Of a stretch of 26,567 bases of DNA, positions 8,501 through 16,751 are shown one piece after another; the stretch's first letter is position 1, and each line of letters opens with the position of its first letter. The stretch lies in the NCBI GenBank assembly GCA_002478045.1, contig DLLT01000056.1, positions 61,044 to 87,610 on the forward strand. Direction: 5' to 3'. The notes below the pieces were generated by a model that was not told the DNA's origin, made no database searches, and saw only the letters and a program-made list of their open reading frames with translations. Source of the stretch: Porphyromonadaceae bacterium UBA7555. GTDB lineage: Bacteria; Bacteroidota; Bacteroidia; Bacteroidales; Muribaculaceae. The position numbers and the translations under genes are program-made.

Positions 8501-9133
8501 GGTGAGGGCACGTGCGCGGAATTCGGCCAGTGCCTTACGGTCCAACAGGGGTTCGAGGTCTTCCTGCTGCATTTCTTCCACTTTCTGGATTTCGTGCGAG
8601 GTGCGGAAGCCGTCAAAGAAGTTGACAAAAGGTACACTGCTTTTGATTGCGGCCAGGTGTGCCACGCCGGCCAGGTCCATAACCTCCTGTACCGAACCTT
8701 CGGCAAGCATTGCAAATCCGGTCTGGCGTACTGACATCACGTCCTGATGGTCGCCGAAGATGCTCAGCGCATGGCTGGCCAATGTACGTGCCGACACGTG
8801 GAATACTGTCGGCAGCAGTTCGCCTGCAATCTTGTACATGTTGGGAATCATCAGCAGCAGGCCTTGCGAGGCTGTGTATGTTGTGGTAAGCGCTCCGGCT
8901 TGCAACGATCCGTGCACGGCACCGGCGGCACCGCCTTCGCTCTGCATCTCTTGTACCAGCACCGTCTCGCCGAAGATGTTGCGACGGCCGGCTGCGGACC
9001 ATTCGTCCACATATTCGGCCATCGTCGATGACGGAGTGATGGGGTAGATGGCAGCGACTTCCGAGAACATGTAGCTCACGTGGGCAGCGGCTTGGTTGCC
9101 GTCGCATGTTACGAATTTCTTTTCTCTACTCAT
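5555..9133 (-). CDS. nifJ: Pyruvate:ferredoxin (flavodoxin) oxidoreductase, single-chain
   Basis: This cytoplasmic TPP and iron-sulfur enzyme oxidises pyruvate with CoA to acetyl-CoA and CO2 and reduces ferredoxin. It is a central step of anaerobic energy metabolism. At 1192 residues it is full length for the homodimeric type. The N-terminal pyrimidine-binding part has YPITPSSTMAEYVDEW near residue 30. A two-cluster ferredoxin domain has CIQCNKCAFVCP (about 690-701) and CLGCGNCADVCP (about 747-758). Ligands of the proximal cluster include CSGCGE near 817. The TPP-binding part has GDGAAYDIGFGGLDH (about 969) and YSNTGGQASKAT (about 1000). The start MSREKKFVTCDGNQAAAHVS was chosen because the frame upstream contains the promoter box and matches no PFOR sequence. 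It is monocistronic, with its own promoter and terminator. Confidence 0.97.
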   Translation of the reverse strand: MSREKKFVTCDGNQAAAHVSYMFSEVAAIYPITPSSTMAEYVDEWSAAGRRNIFGETVLVQEMQSEGGAAGAVHGSLQAGALTTTYTASQGLLLMIPNMYKIAGELLPTVFHVSARTLASHALSIFGDHQDVMSVRQTGFAMLAEGSVQEVMDLAGVAHLAAIKSSVPFVNFFDGFRTSHEIQKVEEMQQEDLEPLLDRKALAEFRARALTPDAPVSRGMAENGDVFFQHREACNRHYNAVPDIVEGYMAEITKITGREYHLFSYYGAKDADRVIIAMGSITQAAKEAIDYLTAKGEKVGLVSVHLFRPFSVKHLLAAIPATTKRIAVLDRTKEPGANGEPLLLDVKEAFYGRENAPMIIGGRFGLASKDTTPAQIIGLYENLALPQPKDHFTMGIIDDVTFTSLPPVKEMALGDPSTFEAKFYGLGADGTVGANKNSVKIIGDNTDKYCQAYFAYDSKKSGGFTCSHLRFGDKPIRSTYLVNTPNFVACHVQAYLHMYDVTRGLRDGGTFLLNTIWEGEQLAKHLPNKVKRYFAQHNITVYYIDATRIAQEIGLGNRTNTILQSAFFRITEVIPVDLAVEQMKKFIVKSYGKKGQDVVDKNYAAVDRGGEYHTLSVDPAWAQLPDDEIAVDNAPAFVRDIVRPINAQDGDLLKVSDFEANPDGTWHNSTARYEKRGVATFVPEWNPENCIQCNKCAFVCPHAAIRPFVLDAAEMQAAPFGEDRTLATIGKTMAGTRFIQAVDVLDCLGCGNCADVCPGKKGVKALEMKPLESQLAVQSEWDYCVEKVSNKADLVDIKATVKNSQFAQPLFEFSGACSGCGETPYVKLISQLFGDHEMVANATGCSSIYSGSVPSTPYTVNAAGHGPAWANSLFEDFAEFGLGMNIATEKMRQRVSDLMHKALECPKCSDQIKALAQQWLDAPHNAASTREVADKIVPLCQACGCDTCREIIELKGFIAARSQWIIAGDGAAYDIGFGGLDHVLASGKNVNVLVIDTEVYSNTGGQASKATPLGAIAKFAASGKRIRKKDLGLIASTYGYVYCAQIAMGADQAQTLKAMREAEAYDGPSLIIAYSPCINHGIKAGMGHSQNEEQRAVECGYWHLWRYNPALEEQGQNPFSLDSKEPQWDKFEDFLKGEVRYASVVKAYPNEAAELFAAAKANAQWRYNNYRRLSQQQWGVDPLVEQIEEKNK

Positions 9134-9197
9134 TGTTGGTGATTTATGTTGTTGTATTTCAGTATATTCTATTGTATACCTATCGGATAATTCTTTG

Positions 9198-9205
9198 CAA
9201 AGGTA
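9198..9205 (-). promoter_or_regulatory. Promoter -7 box of nifJ
   Basis: The minus strand reads TACCTTTG, a match to TAnnTTTG. The predicted leader is about 60 nt before the ATG at 9133. No clear -33 TTTG is seen. This placement rules out the longer N-terminal extension of the nifJ frame. Confidence 0.65.
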
Positions 9206-9373
9206 CGACTTTTTTTGCAATTACGGTGCGCCGTTAAATTACTTTAATACTGAGGCGGCGCGCACGCGCATATGCGACCCTTAATTGCCGTGCCCTTAAC
9301 GTCTTACGTCCGGCATTATTTTGACCTCTTTGGCCCGACTCCGATGTCGTCCCGATACCTGCCGAAGAGAGTT

Positions 9374-9413
9374 TGCGCCTGAAAAGTGCGACTTGTCGCA
9401 CTTTTCAGGCGCA
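9374..9413. repeat. Perfect 19-bp inverted repeat, 2-nt centre
   Basis: TGCGCCTGAAAAGTGCGAC (9374-9392) and its exact complement (9395-9413) flank TT. It sits 30 bp after the stop of the outer-membrane protein gene and upstream of nifJ. There is no T-run on either side, so it is not a classical intrinsic terminator. It could be a transcript-end stabilising hairpin, a REP-like or MITE-like element, or a protein-binding site. The surrounding 9220-9443 has no supportable gene. Confidence 0.9.
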
Positions 9414-9443
9414 GGGTGGGGCGTATGGTTGATACGTATGGCG

Positions 9444-12281
9444 TTACATCGGGGGGCGTCCGCCGCCGCGAGGGCCGCCTGGTCCTCCGGGAGGCGGTCC
9501 TCCGGGGCCGCGATGCCGGTCGTCGGCATTGCGGTCTTTGGGCTGGTTGCCTTTGCCGAAGGTGTTGAATTTGTAGCTGAAGGTGATCATAAAGTATCGC
9601 GTGAGCGAGTTGTAACGGCTGTCATCGATGTAGTTGGCGGTGACGGTGCGGCTTACGTTGTTTTTCTGGCGCAGCAGGTCGTAGGCCTTGAGGGTGATGG
9701 TGGCGTTGCGGCCGCTCAGGAATTGGTAGGCTATGGAGGCGTTCCACATCCATTCGTTGCGGTCGTATCCGGCGGAGTATCCGCTGGTGGCATCGTAGCT
9801 GAGGTCGGTGGTGAGCACCAGCCCGAAGGGGGTGTAGTACGAGCCATAGAAGCTGAAGCCGTAGGCGTGGACGTCGCGGTTGCTGCCGGACTGGACGCTG
9901 TTGCGTGAGGTCTGGAAGTTGTAGCGCGGGCGTATTTCGAGTTCGATGTTGTCGGGGCGCCATGCCAGCGAGGGCGATACCATCACGTCAAAGGCCATGG
10001 AGGTGTTGCGTAGGCCGTTGTTGAAGCCGACGTTGTGGTTCAGGCGTGTGCCTATATGGGTGTTGAAGACGAATGCGCGATTGCGTAGCGGTTGCGAGAA
10101 CATACCCATGGCCATGGCGGACCATACGCCGTTGACGTTGTCGTAAGTGGTGGTCTGTCCGCCGGTGGTGGCGTCGTAGGTGGTCTTGGATACTATGGAG
10201 TTTTGCGTGATGTCTGCAAAGGCCATAGCCATAATGGAGCGCTGTGCTTCGGAGTTGAAGTTTTGGTAGCGCATACGGATGTTGTGCGTGAATGTAGGGT
10301 CCAGTGAGGGATTACCGATGACGATACGCAAGGGGTCGGACTTGTCGGCCACGGGTTGGAGTTGTGTCATCGAGGGCTGGGAGGAGCGGCCGCGATAGTC
10401 GAGGTTGAAGGTGCGCTGTTTGGACAGCTTCCAGCGGTAGCGCAGGTAGGGCGCAATGTTGAGGGTATGGCGGGTGGGGATGTCGCGGGCGTTGTCTATA
10501 AGGTCGTGCGAGCTGGACATTTGGGGCACCAGCGACAGTCCGGCATCGATGGTCCAGACTTTGGAGACGTGCTTGAATCCGGCGCGTATGTCCTGGCTCA
10601 TATAGTTGTTGCGGAAGCTGTTGCTAAGTTCGCTGTTCCATTCCAATTCATCTCCTATGACGGGGTCTTGGTCGTATCCGCCGGGCCACGACACGGGGCG
10701 GTCGTAGGTGAGGCGGTCGGCGTTGTTCCAGCGGTAGCGCATACGGTAAGCGAAGGTCAGGAAGTTGCCGTTCTTGACGTTGCCCAAAGGTTCGGTCCAG
10801 CTCACGCGTGCCGATATGGTTTTACTCCAGGTGTGGTCTGTGGCGTATTGGTCGTAGACATCGGTTTTGTTGTCAAGCAGAAAGAAGCGGTTCCACGAAT
10901 AGGTGTCTTCGTGTTCGCGTACGTTGGAGGTTCTGGCATCGAGGTGTACGCTGAACGAGCGTCCGGGACGTGAGGCAAATTTGTGGTTATATATCATCGA
11001 GAGACCGAATTCCCAACTGGTGCCATCGCTGGTGGCGTTGTTGCGGCTTTGAGTGACGCGCGTGAGGTCGGCATCGCCGGCACGAGTCAGCGATGAATCG
11101 ACGCTTAGACCATCATTTTTGTTGTACATCATACGCGGCCGTATCTCCAAGGTGTTGAGGCTGTCGGGATTCCATTGTATGCGGAAGTCGGCGCGGAAGT
11201 TGTGGCCGCGGTCGTGTGCATACTTGCCGGAGTTGACGTACGATGTCGAGTCTTCGAAGAGGTACTGGCGGTCGGTGGTGGAGGATGTGCGAGCATCGGT
11301 GTTGCTGTACATTACATCGCCGCCCACGCGGAATATTTCTTTATTGCCGACGTTGAAGTTGAGACCCAAAGCGCGCGAGGTGGTGATGCCGTTGTCACCG
11401 CCGAAGCGGCGGAAGCGGCCACTGGCGCCGTCCGTAAAGCCGGGTTCGTTGATGTTGTTGATGCCGCCTAAGAGGGTGATTTGATTGTCGTTCCAAAAGC
11501 GGTTGACGTTGAACGACCCCATATATCGGCTATCGGTGCCGACACCGGCTTCGGCGTTGCCGAACCATCCGTTCTTCATGCCTTTTTTGACGGTGAGGTT
11601 GATGACGGTTTCTTCCTCGCCGTCGTCGACGCCGGTGATACGAGCCAGGTCACTCTTGCGGTCTACGACTTGCAGCTTGTCTACCATACTTACGGGTAGG
11701 TTTTTGGAGGCCACCTTGGGGTCGTCGCTGAAGAATTCTTTGCCGTCCACGAGTATCTTGGTGACTTCCTTGCCGTTGGACGTAATCTTGCCATCGGAGG
11801 ATACCTCGACGCCGGGCAGTCGCTTGAGAAGGTCCTCGACTACGGCATTGGGCTGCACCTTGTAGGTGTCGGCATTGAATTCGATGGTGTCTTCCATCAC
11901 CTTGACCGGGGTGCGTATGCCGGTGACGGTGACGGCGTCCAGCGTGTAAGCCTCATCGGAAAGGCGCAGGGTATCCACGCGCAGAGCTCGCCCGGCCATG
12001 GTGACATTGACTGTCTGACGATTATGGCCTACGTACGAGGCTTCGAGTACATAGCGACCGTCGGCGACATCGCGCAGCACGTAGCGGCCGTTGGCATCGG
12101 CGGCAGCGGTTTTGACCACTGTCGAGTCCTTGCCGCGCAGCAGTCGCAACGAGGCGCCGACAAGTGCATCGCCATCGGTGTCGGTCACGACACCGGAGAT
12201 ATTGTAGGCCAAGGTATATAGTATACCGGCCAGTAGGAACATGGACGTCATTGTCGTACGTCCGGATCGGCGTATTTTCAT
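9444..12281 (-). CDS. Outer-membrane beta-barrel protein with carboxypeptidase-regulatory-like and plug domains
   Basis: This 945-residue exported protein is of the Bacteroidota TonB-receptor-like type. It has a basic N-terminus and a hydrophobic segment (MFLLAGILYTLAY). A carboxypeptidase regulatory-like fold follows at about residues 27-105 (ISGVVTDTDGDALVGA, NGRYVLRDV, YVGH). Next is a plug-like region at about 120-235 (EDLLKRLPGVEVSSDGKI, KILVDGKEFFSDDP, DGEEETVINLTVKKG). The remaining roughly 700 residues are rich in alternating polar/aromatic strands typical of a C-terminal barrel family 3. The tail (about the last 25 residues) is unusually rich in Pro, Gly and Arg. Its substrate is unknown, and no SusD partner or other transport gene lies beside it. 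It probably has its own transcript, divergent from the flavodoxin/ferredoxin gene, although I could not find a convincing promoter box for it. Confidence 0.85.
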   Translation of the reverse strand: MKIRRSGRTTMTSMFLLAGILYTLAYNISGVVTDTDGDALVGASLRLLRGKDSTVVKTAAADANGRYVLRDVADGRYVLEASYVGHNRQTVNVTMAGRALRVDTLRLSDEAYTLDAVTVTGIRTPVKVMEDTIEFNADTYKVQPNAVVEDLLKRLPGVEVSSDGKITSNGKEVTKILVDGKEFFSDDPKVASKNLPVSMVDKLQVVDRKSDLARITGVDDGEEETVINLTVKKGMKNGWFGNAEAGVGTDSRYMGSFNVNRFWNDNQITLLGGINNINEPGFTDGASGRFRRFGGDNGITTSRALGLNFNVGNKEIFRVGGDVMYSNTDARTSSTTDRQYLFEDSTSYVNSGKYAHDRGHNFRADFRIQWNPDSLNTLEIRPRMMYNKNDGLSVDSSLTRAGDADLTRVTQSRNNATSDGTSWEFGLSMIYNHKFASRPGRSFSVHLDARTSNVREHEDTYSWNRFFLLDNKTDVYDQYATDHTWSKTISARVSWTEPLGNVKNGNFLTFAYRMRYRWNNADRLTYDRPVSWPGGYDQDPVIGDELEWNSELSNSFRNNYMSQDIRAGFKHVSKVWTIDAGLSLVPQMSSSHDLIDNARDIPTRHTLNIAPYLRYRWKLSKQRTFNLDYRGRSSQPSMTQLQPVADKSDPLRIVIGNPSLDPTFTHNIRMRYQNFNSEAQRSIMAMAFADITQNSIVSKTTYDATTGGQTTTYDNVNGVWSAMAMGMFSQPLRNRAFVFNTHIGTRLNHNVGFNNGLRNTSMAFDVMVSPSLAWRPDNIELEIRPRYNFQTSRNSVQSGSNRDVHAYGFSFYGSYYTPFGLVLTTDLSYDATSGYSAGYDRNEWMWNASIAYQFLSGRNATITLKAYDLLRQKNNVSRTVTANYIDDSRYNSLTRYFMITFSYKFNTFGKGNQPKDRNADDRHRGPGGPPPGGPGGPRGGGRPPM

Positions 12282-12382
12282 CTTTTACGTTTTATCGTTT
12301 CTGACCAATAGACCGAAGTCGAGGCCTAATGTTTAGTCGGAGTCATGTCCTTTTAGCAGTTTTTAGGATTATAAAATTTATT

Positions 12383-12413
12383 TTTGCTGACAGCGGGCGA
12401 ATGCTTACCTTTG
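12383..12413 (+). promoter_or_regulatory. Strong promoter immediately before the flavodoxin/ferredoxin gene
   Basis: TTTG (12383-12386), 19 bp, then TACCTTTG (12406-12413): a full Bacteroidota -33/-7 match. The ATG at 12418 is only four bases after the -7 box, about where transcription should start, so the mRNA appears leaderless or nearly so. Confidence 0.8.
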
Positions 12414-12417
12414 CGGT

Positions 12418-13188
12418 ATGATTATATTCTGTTTTTCGGCCACGGGCAATTCGCTGGCTGTAGCGCGGCATATTGCTCATACACAGACCGGCAGTCGCAT
12501 CATCGGCATAGGGGAGGCACTCAAGGTGCCGTCGAAGGTATGGGAGGACGATGCCATAGGCATAGTCACGCCCACGCACACGGGTCGTATGCCGGCGCCG
12601 GTAGAGCATTTTCTCGAGACGGCTAACATCCACACCGATTATTTCTTTGTGGTATACACCTGCGGCGTGACGCCGGGACTCGGGGTGAACATTGCTTGCC
12701 GTGAGGCGCACCGCCGTGGGTTGCAAGTGACCTACGCCAACAGCATCAAGATGGTGGACAACAATTTTATGCTCTACGATGTTCGTCGACAGATAGAGAC
12801 CGTCGATGCCAAGGATATCCCCGGACATATGGCTGCCATCGCCGCCGATATCGCGTCTCGTCGTCGTTATATTGCGTCGCCGTCGGTGACGGATCGCCTG
12901 ATGGGGATATGTATGAAGGCTATGCCGTCCTTCAGCGGCTTCTACCGTCAATATCGCTGTGATCCGAGGCGTTGCAACGGCTGCGGTATCTGCACCGAAA
13001 TATGTCCGGTGGGAGCCATTTCCCGCGACCGGGACGGCCACCCGGTATGGCATCGCGAGTGCATACGATGTACCGCCTGCTATCATAACTGCCCTCAAAG
13101 CGCTATTACTCATGCACATATCAAAGGCGGATATTGTCAGTTCCGAAACCCGGAAGTGACCTTGCGCGACCTTATAGACAACGGCTGA
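12418..13188 (+). CDS. EFR1-type flavodoxin/4Fe-4S ferredoxin protein
   Basis: A 256-residue soluble redox protein that probably passes electrons between FMN and two iron-sulfur clusters; the partner is unknown. The N-terminus MIIFCFSATGNSLAVARHIA is the flavodoxin-like FMN phosphate loop (SATGNS). The middle (to about 180) carries TPTHTGRMPAPVEHFL and YTCGVTPGLG, as in this family. The C-terminal part has two cluster motifs: CNGCGICTEICP (Cys 186, 189, 192, 196) and CIRCTACYHNCP (Cys 215, 218, 221, 225). The start is fixed by the flavodoxin loop beginning at residue 2. It runs divergently from the outer-membrane protein gene and convergently towards cytidine deaminase, with about 110 bp between stops and only a weak stem-loop there. 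Confidence 0.88.
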   Translation: MIIFCFSATGNSLAVARHIAHTQTGSRIIGIGEALKVPSKVWEDDAIGIVTPTHTGRMPAPVEHFLETANIHTDYFFVVYTCGVTPGLGVNIACREAHRRGLQVTYANSIKMVDNNFMLYDVRRQIETVDAKDIPGHMAAIAADIASRRRYIASPSVTDRLMGICMKAMPSFSGFYRQYRCDPRRCNGCGICTEICPVGAISRDRDGHPVWHRECIRCTACYHNCPQSAITHAHIKGGYCQFRNPEVTLRDLIDNG

Positions 13189-13300
13189 TTTCCCTGTTCC
13201 ACCTAAAAAAAGAAATCATCGCCGGGCATTGCTGCAGGACGTTAAACAATCTGCGTCTGATGTCCGGTGTCTTGTATGAATGATTCGGTGGCCGCGTGCT

Positions 13301-13777
13301 TCAGAATTCCGAGAACGCCAGCGGCAGCAGTGACGCCACCGACGGCAGACGGTATACACAATCGCGTCCGGCCAGCCAGACTGTTACGGGATGCTTGGCC
13401 AGAACTTCATATTCCAATAGTGCCTGACGGCAGACGCCGCAGGGCGATACCGGTTCGGCGACAAAATCGCCGTCTTCGGCACGCGCCGCGATGGCTATGG
13501 CTTCGAAATGAGCTTCCGGATAATTGGCGTGCGCATAGAAGCAGGCCGAGCGCTCGGCGCATGTGCCGGCACTGAAAGCGGCATTCTCCTGATTGGCGCC
13601 CGTGATGGTCTCGCCGTTGTCCAGTAATATGGCGGCACCGACACAGAAGTGGCTATAAGGTGCATACGAATGATAGGTGGATTGACGAGCCTTTTCCACA
13701 AGGGTGCGGACGGCGTCGTCAGGCAATTCATCGTAGCCGTAACGGACTACGGGGACAGTGATTCTGATGTCTTTCAT
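13301..13777 (-). CDS. cdd: Cytidine deaminase
   Basis: A zinc enzyme of pyrimidine salvage that deaminates cytidine and deoxycytidine to the uridines. It has 158 residues. The substrate loop reads ANQENAAFSAG. The zinc and catalytic residues are in TCAERSA (Cys73, Glu75) and PCGVCRQ (Cys113, Cys116), the usual layout of the homotetrameric form. A longer in-frame start exists at 13933, but the extra 52 residues are low-complexity and overlap the promoter-like box, so MKDIRITVPVVRYGYDELP is preferred. Confidence 0.93.
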   Translation of the reverse strand: MKDIRITVPVVRYGYDELPDDAVRTLVEKARQSTYHSYAPYSHFCVGAAILLDNGETITGANQENAAFSAGTCAERSACFYAHANYPEAHFEAIAIAARAEDGDFVAEPVSPCGVCRQALLEYEVLAKHPVTVWLAGRDCVYRLPSVASLLPLAFSEF

Positions 13778-13910
13778 TGTGTCTGTTGAGAAGAGACGGT
13801 GGTTGTGATAGGTTTTTGGCCGTGGCCGAGGCAATGATTGCGGCGTACTGGATGCAGTCTCGCCGAGGTCGTCTACGCGCCGCCGCGCCTTGCCAAGGCG
13901 AAACGGGCTG

Positions 13911-13918
13911 CAAATGTA
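13911..13918 (-). promoter_or_regulatory. Possible -7 box upstream of cdd
   Basis: The minus strand reads TACATTTG, matching TAnnTTTG. It would give a leader of about 130 nt. There is no well-spaced -33 TTTG, so this is tentative. Confidence 0.35.
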
Positions 13919-13976
13919 CGCATTTTTCGCCAAAGCCCGGCATTTGAGCGCCTAAAAATTATACGCTTTTGCATAA

Positions 13977-14596
13977 TCAACGTGCGCATGCGCCGATATG
14001 GGCGCGTTCACTCACGCGCTCCATGCCGAACAGCTGCACGGGCACTCCCGATGGATAAAACATCACATTGTACACTGCCGTATCGTGTCGGCGTCATCCA
14101 CAACCGTGCGGACACTACCCAAGCGGTCGGGCACGTACCATAGGTGCGTAAACGTCCGCCCGGCGGCATCCTGCATCGGCTCGCCGGAGTAGACGCGCTC
14201 CAGCGACAGAATATTGGAATTGCGGTCGTACTCGAAGACCTCGCCCGATATATCATAGCCCGGCTGTGGGTCGGACACGGCGGCCGTGGCCGTGGCCTCG
14301 GCAAGACGTCCGAAGCCGTCATACCGATATGTCTACATCGTCTGCGACAGGCCCTCGCCTTCGACGCCATACTGCCGCTTGAAGATGGCGCAGGGTGACA
14401 GGTAGCACGCCGCTCCGCCCTCCACGGGACTCGCCTTGAAGAACGTCTCCGTCACCGCCGCCCGAGCCGCCGCGCCCGCCGCATCCCCATACGTCGTCAC
14501 CGTCACCCGGTTATGCTGCGCAGGACAGGGCACGACACACACAAGGCACGCCGCGAGTGCTGCCGCAACGATCACGGTTGCCACCTTTGTCGGCAT
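13977..14596 (-). pseudogene. Remnant of a secreted RHS/YD-repeat protein, broken by a stop codon and a frameshift
   Basis: The frame opens with MPTKVATVIVAAALAACLVC, a secretion signal. It reads on to a TAG at 14333-14335 and continues in the same frame with TYRYDGFGRLAEA, YDRNSNILSLERV and LWYVPDRLGSVRTVVDDA. These are recognisable RHS repeat and RHS-core elements. At about 14066-14077 the coding sense shifts frame and continues as VYNVMFYPSGVPVQLFGMER to a TGA at 13977. RHS proteins normally run to well over 1000 residues and this piece totals only about 205 codons, so most repeats have been lost. The in-frame TAG plus the shift argue for decay rather than a functional short protein. A sequencing error could explain one lesion but hardly both plus the shortness. 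Confidence 0.75.
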
Positions 14597-14661
14597 CGTG
14601 CTATGTTTTTCGTGGGTTCGCGTTGGTGTGGGAGGTGTGGGGTAAACGAGAAGAGGTAATA

Positions 14662-14670
14662 GGGGGGGGG
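14662..14670 (+). repeat. Nine-base G homopolymer
   Basis: Nine consecutive G on the + strand lie 66 bp upstream of the broken RHS-type gene and just past the 3' end of ligA. Such a tract is prone to slippage. In this position it could have varied expression of the RHS gene when intact, or it may be without effect. Confidence 0.6.
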
Positions 14671-14702
14671 ATATATGGCGTTGTGTGTCGGGGAGGGAGT
14701 GG

Positions 14703-16724
14703 TCAGTCGGTGGGGGCAATCATGGCGAGGAAGGCATTCTCGTCAATGATGGGGATGCCGAGGGTGCGTGCCTTTTCGAGCTTGGCAGGGCCCATATTTT
14801 CGCCGGCGAGGACATAATCGGTCTTGCGCGATATCGAGCCGACGTTCTTGCCGCCGTGCTGCTCAATCATTTGCTTGTATTCGTCGCGGCTGTGCAGGGC
14901 AAAAACGCCGCTGATGACTATTGACTTGCCGGCCAGGGTGTTGCTGACTGGGGCGGCGTCTTCGGCAACGGCCATTTGTACGCCGGCTTGGCGCAGTCGC
15001 TCGATGGTCTCGCGGTTGGTGTCCTGCGCGAAGTACTCGATGATGCTACGGGCGATGATTTCGCCCACGTCCTCAATGGCTTGCAGCTCGGGCAGGGTCA
15101 TAGACATCAATCGGTCGATACTTCCGGCGGTACGTGCCACTTTTTTGGCCGTGGTCTCGCCCACATTTGGTATGGATAGGGCAAAGAGTACACGCTCGAA
15201 GGGAACGGTGGTGCTGGCGCCAATGCCGTCGATGACGCGCTCGGCGCTGCGTCGGCCGAAGCCTTCGAGGTGTTCGAGGTCGCTCACTTGCAGCGCATAC
15301 AGGTCGGCGGGAGTCTTCACTTTGCCTATATTGTACAGCAGCTCGGCTGTCTCGGCGCCTATTCCGTCGATATTCATAGCGTGTCGGCCGACAAAGTGCT
15401 CGATGCGTCCTACGATTTGCGGCGGGCAGGCCCATTTGTTGGGGCATACCCATGCGGCTTCGCCCTCGACGCGTACCAGTGGGGTGCCGCATTTGGGACA
15501 ATTGGTGACGAAGGCTACCGGAGTGCTGTCGGCAGGACGCTGTGATATGTCCACGCCGGTGATTTTTGGTATGATTTCGCCGCCTTTTTCGACGTATACC
15601 ATATCTCCGTTGTGTATGTCGAGGCTGCGCATAACGTCGGCGTTGTGCAGGGAGGCACGCTTGACGATGGTGCCGGACAGCAGTACCGGCTCGAGGTTGG
15701 CCACCGGAGTAATGGTGCCCATGCGTCCGACTTCGAAGGATACGTAATTCATTCGAGTGAGGGCGCGCTCGGCTTGGAATTTGTAGGCTATGGCCCAGCG
15801 CGGCGACTTGGCGGTAAATCCGAGGTTGAGTTGCTGACGCAGCGAATTGACCTTGAACACCAGGCCGTCCGTGGCTACGGGTAACTTGCGGCGTGCCGTG
15901 TCCCAGTAGGTGATGTATCGGTCGATTTCATCGATATTGTGCAGCAGCGTCATGGCATTGCTGACCTTGAAACCCCATTGGCGGACGCGTTGCATATTGT
16001 CGTAATGGTTGTCGCAAGGCAGGTCCTCACCCAGCAGATAATAGAAATAGGCGTCGAGGCCTCGGCGAGCCACTTCGGCGGGGTTGAGCAGCTTCAGCGT
16101 TCCGGCGGCCGCGTTGCGCGGGTTGGCAAAGAGCGGGTCTCCGGCGTCTTCGCGCTCGGCATTGAGGCGGTCGAAGGCTTCCCATGGCAGGAGAATTTCG
16201 CCGCGCAGCTCGAACATCTCGGGCCAATCCGAGCCTTGGAGCGTCAACGGAATGCTGCGTATGGTCTTGACGTTTTCGGTGACTACATCGCCGCGCACGC
16301 CGTCGCCTCGAGTAACCGCACGTACCAAGCGTCCGTGTTCGTATATCAACGATATACCCGTACCGTCAAATTTCATCTCGCCCACAATGGCTATATTATC
16401 TTCGGCGGCGAGGTCGCGCCGCACGCGTGCGCCCCAGGCATCGACTTCCTCCACCGAATAGGTATTGGCCAGGGATAGCATTGGGTAGATGTGCGCCACT
16501 TGTGCAAATCCGCGAGTGAGGTCGCTGCCGACGCGATGCGTGGGCGACAGGGGGTCATCGTACTCCGGATGCTGCTTTTCGAGGTCCTCGAGGCGGTGCA
16601 TCATCTCATCGAATTCGCGGTCCGAGATAGTCGGGGCGTTGAGTACGTAGTAGTTATGGTTGTGCTCGTTGAGTTCGCGGCGCAGGCGCTCGATTTCGGC
16701 GCGTATGCTGTCTGTATTCTCCAT
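14703..16724 (-). CDS. ligA: NAD-dependent DNA ligase
   Basis: LigA seals nicks in replication and repair using NAD+. The protein has 673 residues, the standard length. An N-terminal NAD-binding Ia domain contains HNHNYYVLNAPTISDREFD. The adenylation motif is EMKFDGTGISL, with the nucleotide-accepting Lys at about 118. An OB fold follows, then a four-Cys zinc element (CPKCG then VCPNKWACP), helix-hairpin-helix repeats (IDGIGAETAELLYNIGKV) and a C-terminal BRCT domain (KSIVISGVF to the end). The start MENTDSIRAEIERLRRELNE is chosen over one ten codons upstream because it matches the family N-terminus. The promoter box at 16752 is divergent from that of the next gene. Confidence 0.97.
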   Translation of the reverse strand: MENTDSIRAEIERLRRELNEHNHNYYVLNAPTISDREFDEMMHRLEDLEKQHPEYDDPLSPTHRVGSDLTRGFAQVAHIYPMLSLANTYSVEEVDAWGARVRRDLAAEDNIAIVGEMKFDGTGISLIYEHGRLVRAVTRGDGVRGDVVTENVKTIRSIPLTLQGSDWPEMFELRGEILLPWEAFDRLNAEREDAGDPLFANPRNAAAGTLKLLNPAEVARRGLDAYFYYLLGEDLPCDNHYDNMQRVRQWGFKVSNAMTLLHNIDEIDRYITYWDTARRKLPVATDGLVFKVNSLRQQLNLGFTAKSPRWAIAYKFQAERALTRMNYVSFEVGRMGTITPVANLEPVLLSGTIVKRASLHNADVMRSLDIHNGDMVYVEKGGEIIPKITGVDISQRPADSTPVAFVTNCPKCGTPLVRVEGEAAWVCPNKWACPPQIVGRIEHFVGRHAMNIDGIGAETAELLYNIGKVKTPADLYALQVSDLEHLEGFGRRSAERVIDGIGASTTVPFERVLFALSIPNVGETTAKKVARTAGSIDRLMSMTLPELQAIEDVGEIIARSIIEYFAQDTNRETIERLRQAGVQMAVAEDAAPVSNTLAGKSIVISGVFALHSRDEYKQMIEQHGGKNVGSISRKTDYVLAGENMGPAKLEKARTLGIPIIDENAFLAMIAPTD

Positions 16725-16751
16725 CGTTGTGTATTGTGTTCCGGTGATGTG

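Noticed and set aside
6539..8734. Long + strand frames (369 and 357 codons) opposite nifJ
   Set aside because: Antisense shadows of a strongly conserved enzyme, with Gly/Val-rich translations and no motifs.
9134..9220. N-terminal extension of nifJ to 9220
   Set aside because: The extension spans the promoter box at 9198-9205 and does not resemble PFOR N-termini.
12343..13119. 258-codon minus frame opposite the flavodoxin/ferredoxin gene
   Set aside because: It lacks motifs, while the + frame has a promoter, a flavodoxin loop and eight cluster cysteines.
13189..13300. Terminator between the flavodoxin/ferredoxin gene and cdd
   Set aside because: CCGGGCAT can pair with ATGTCCGG, but the loop is long, one pair is a wobble and no T-run follows.
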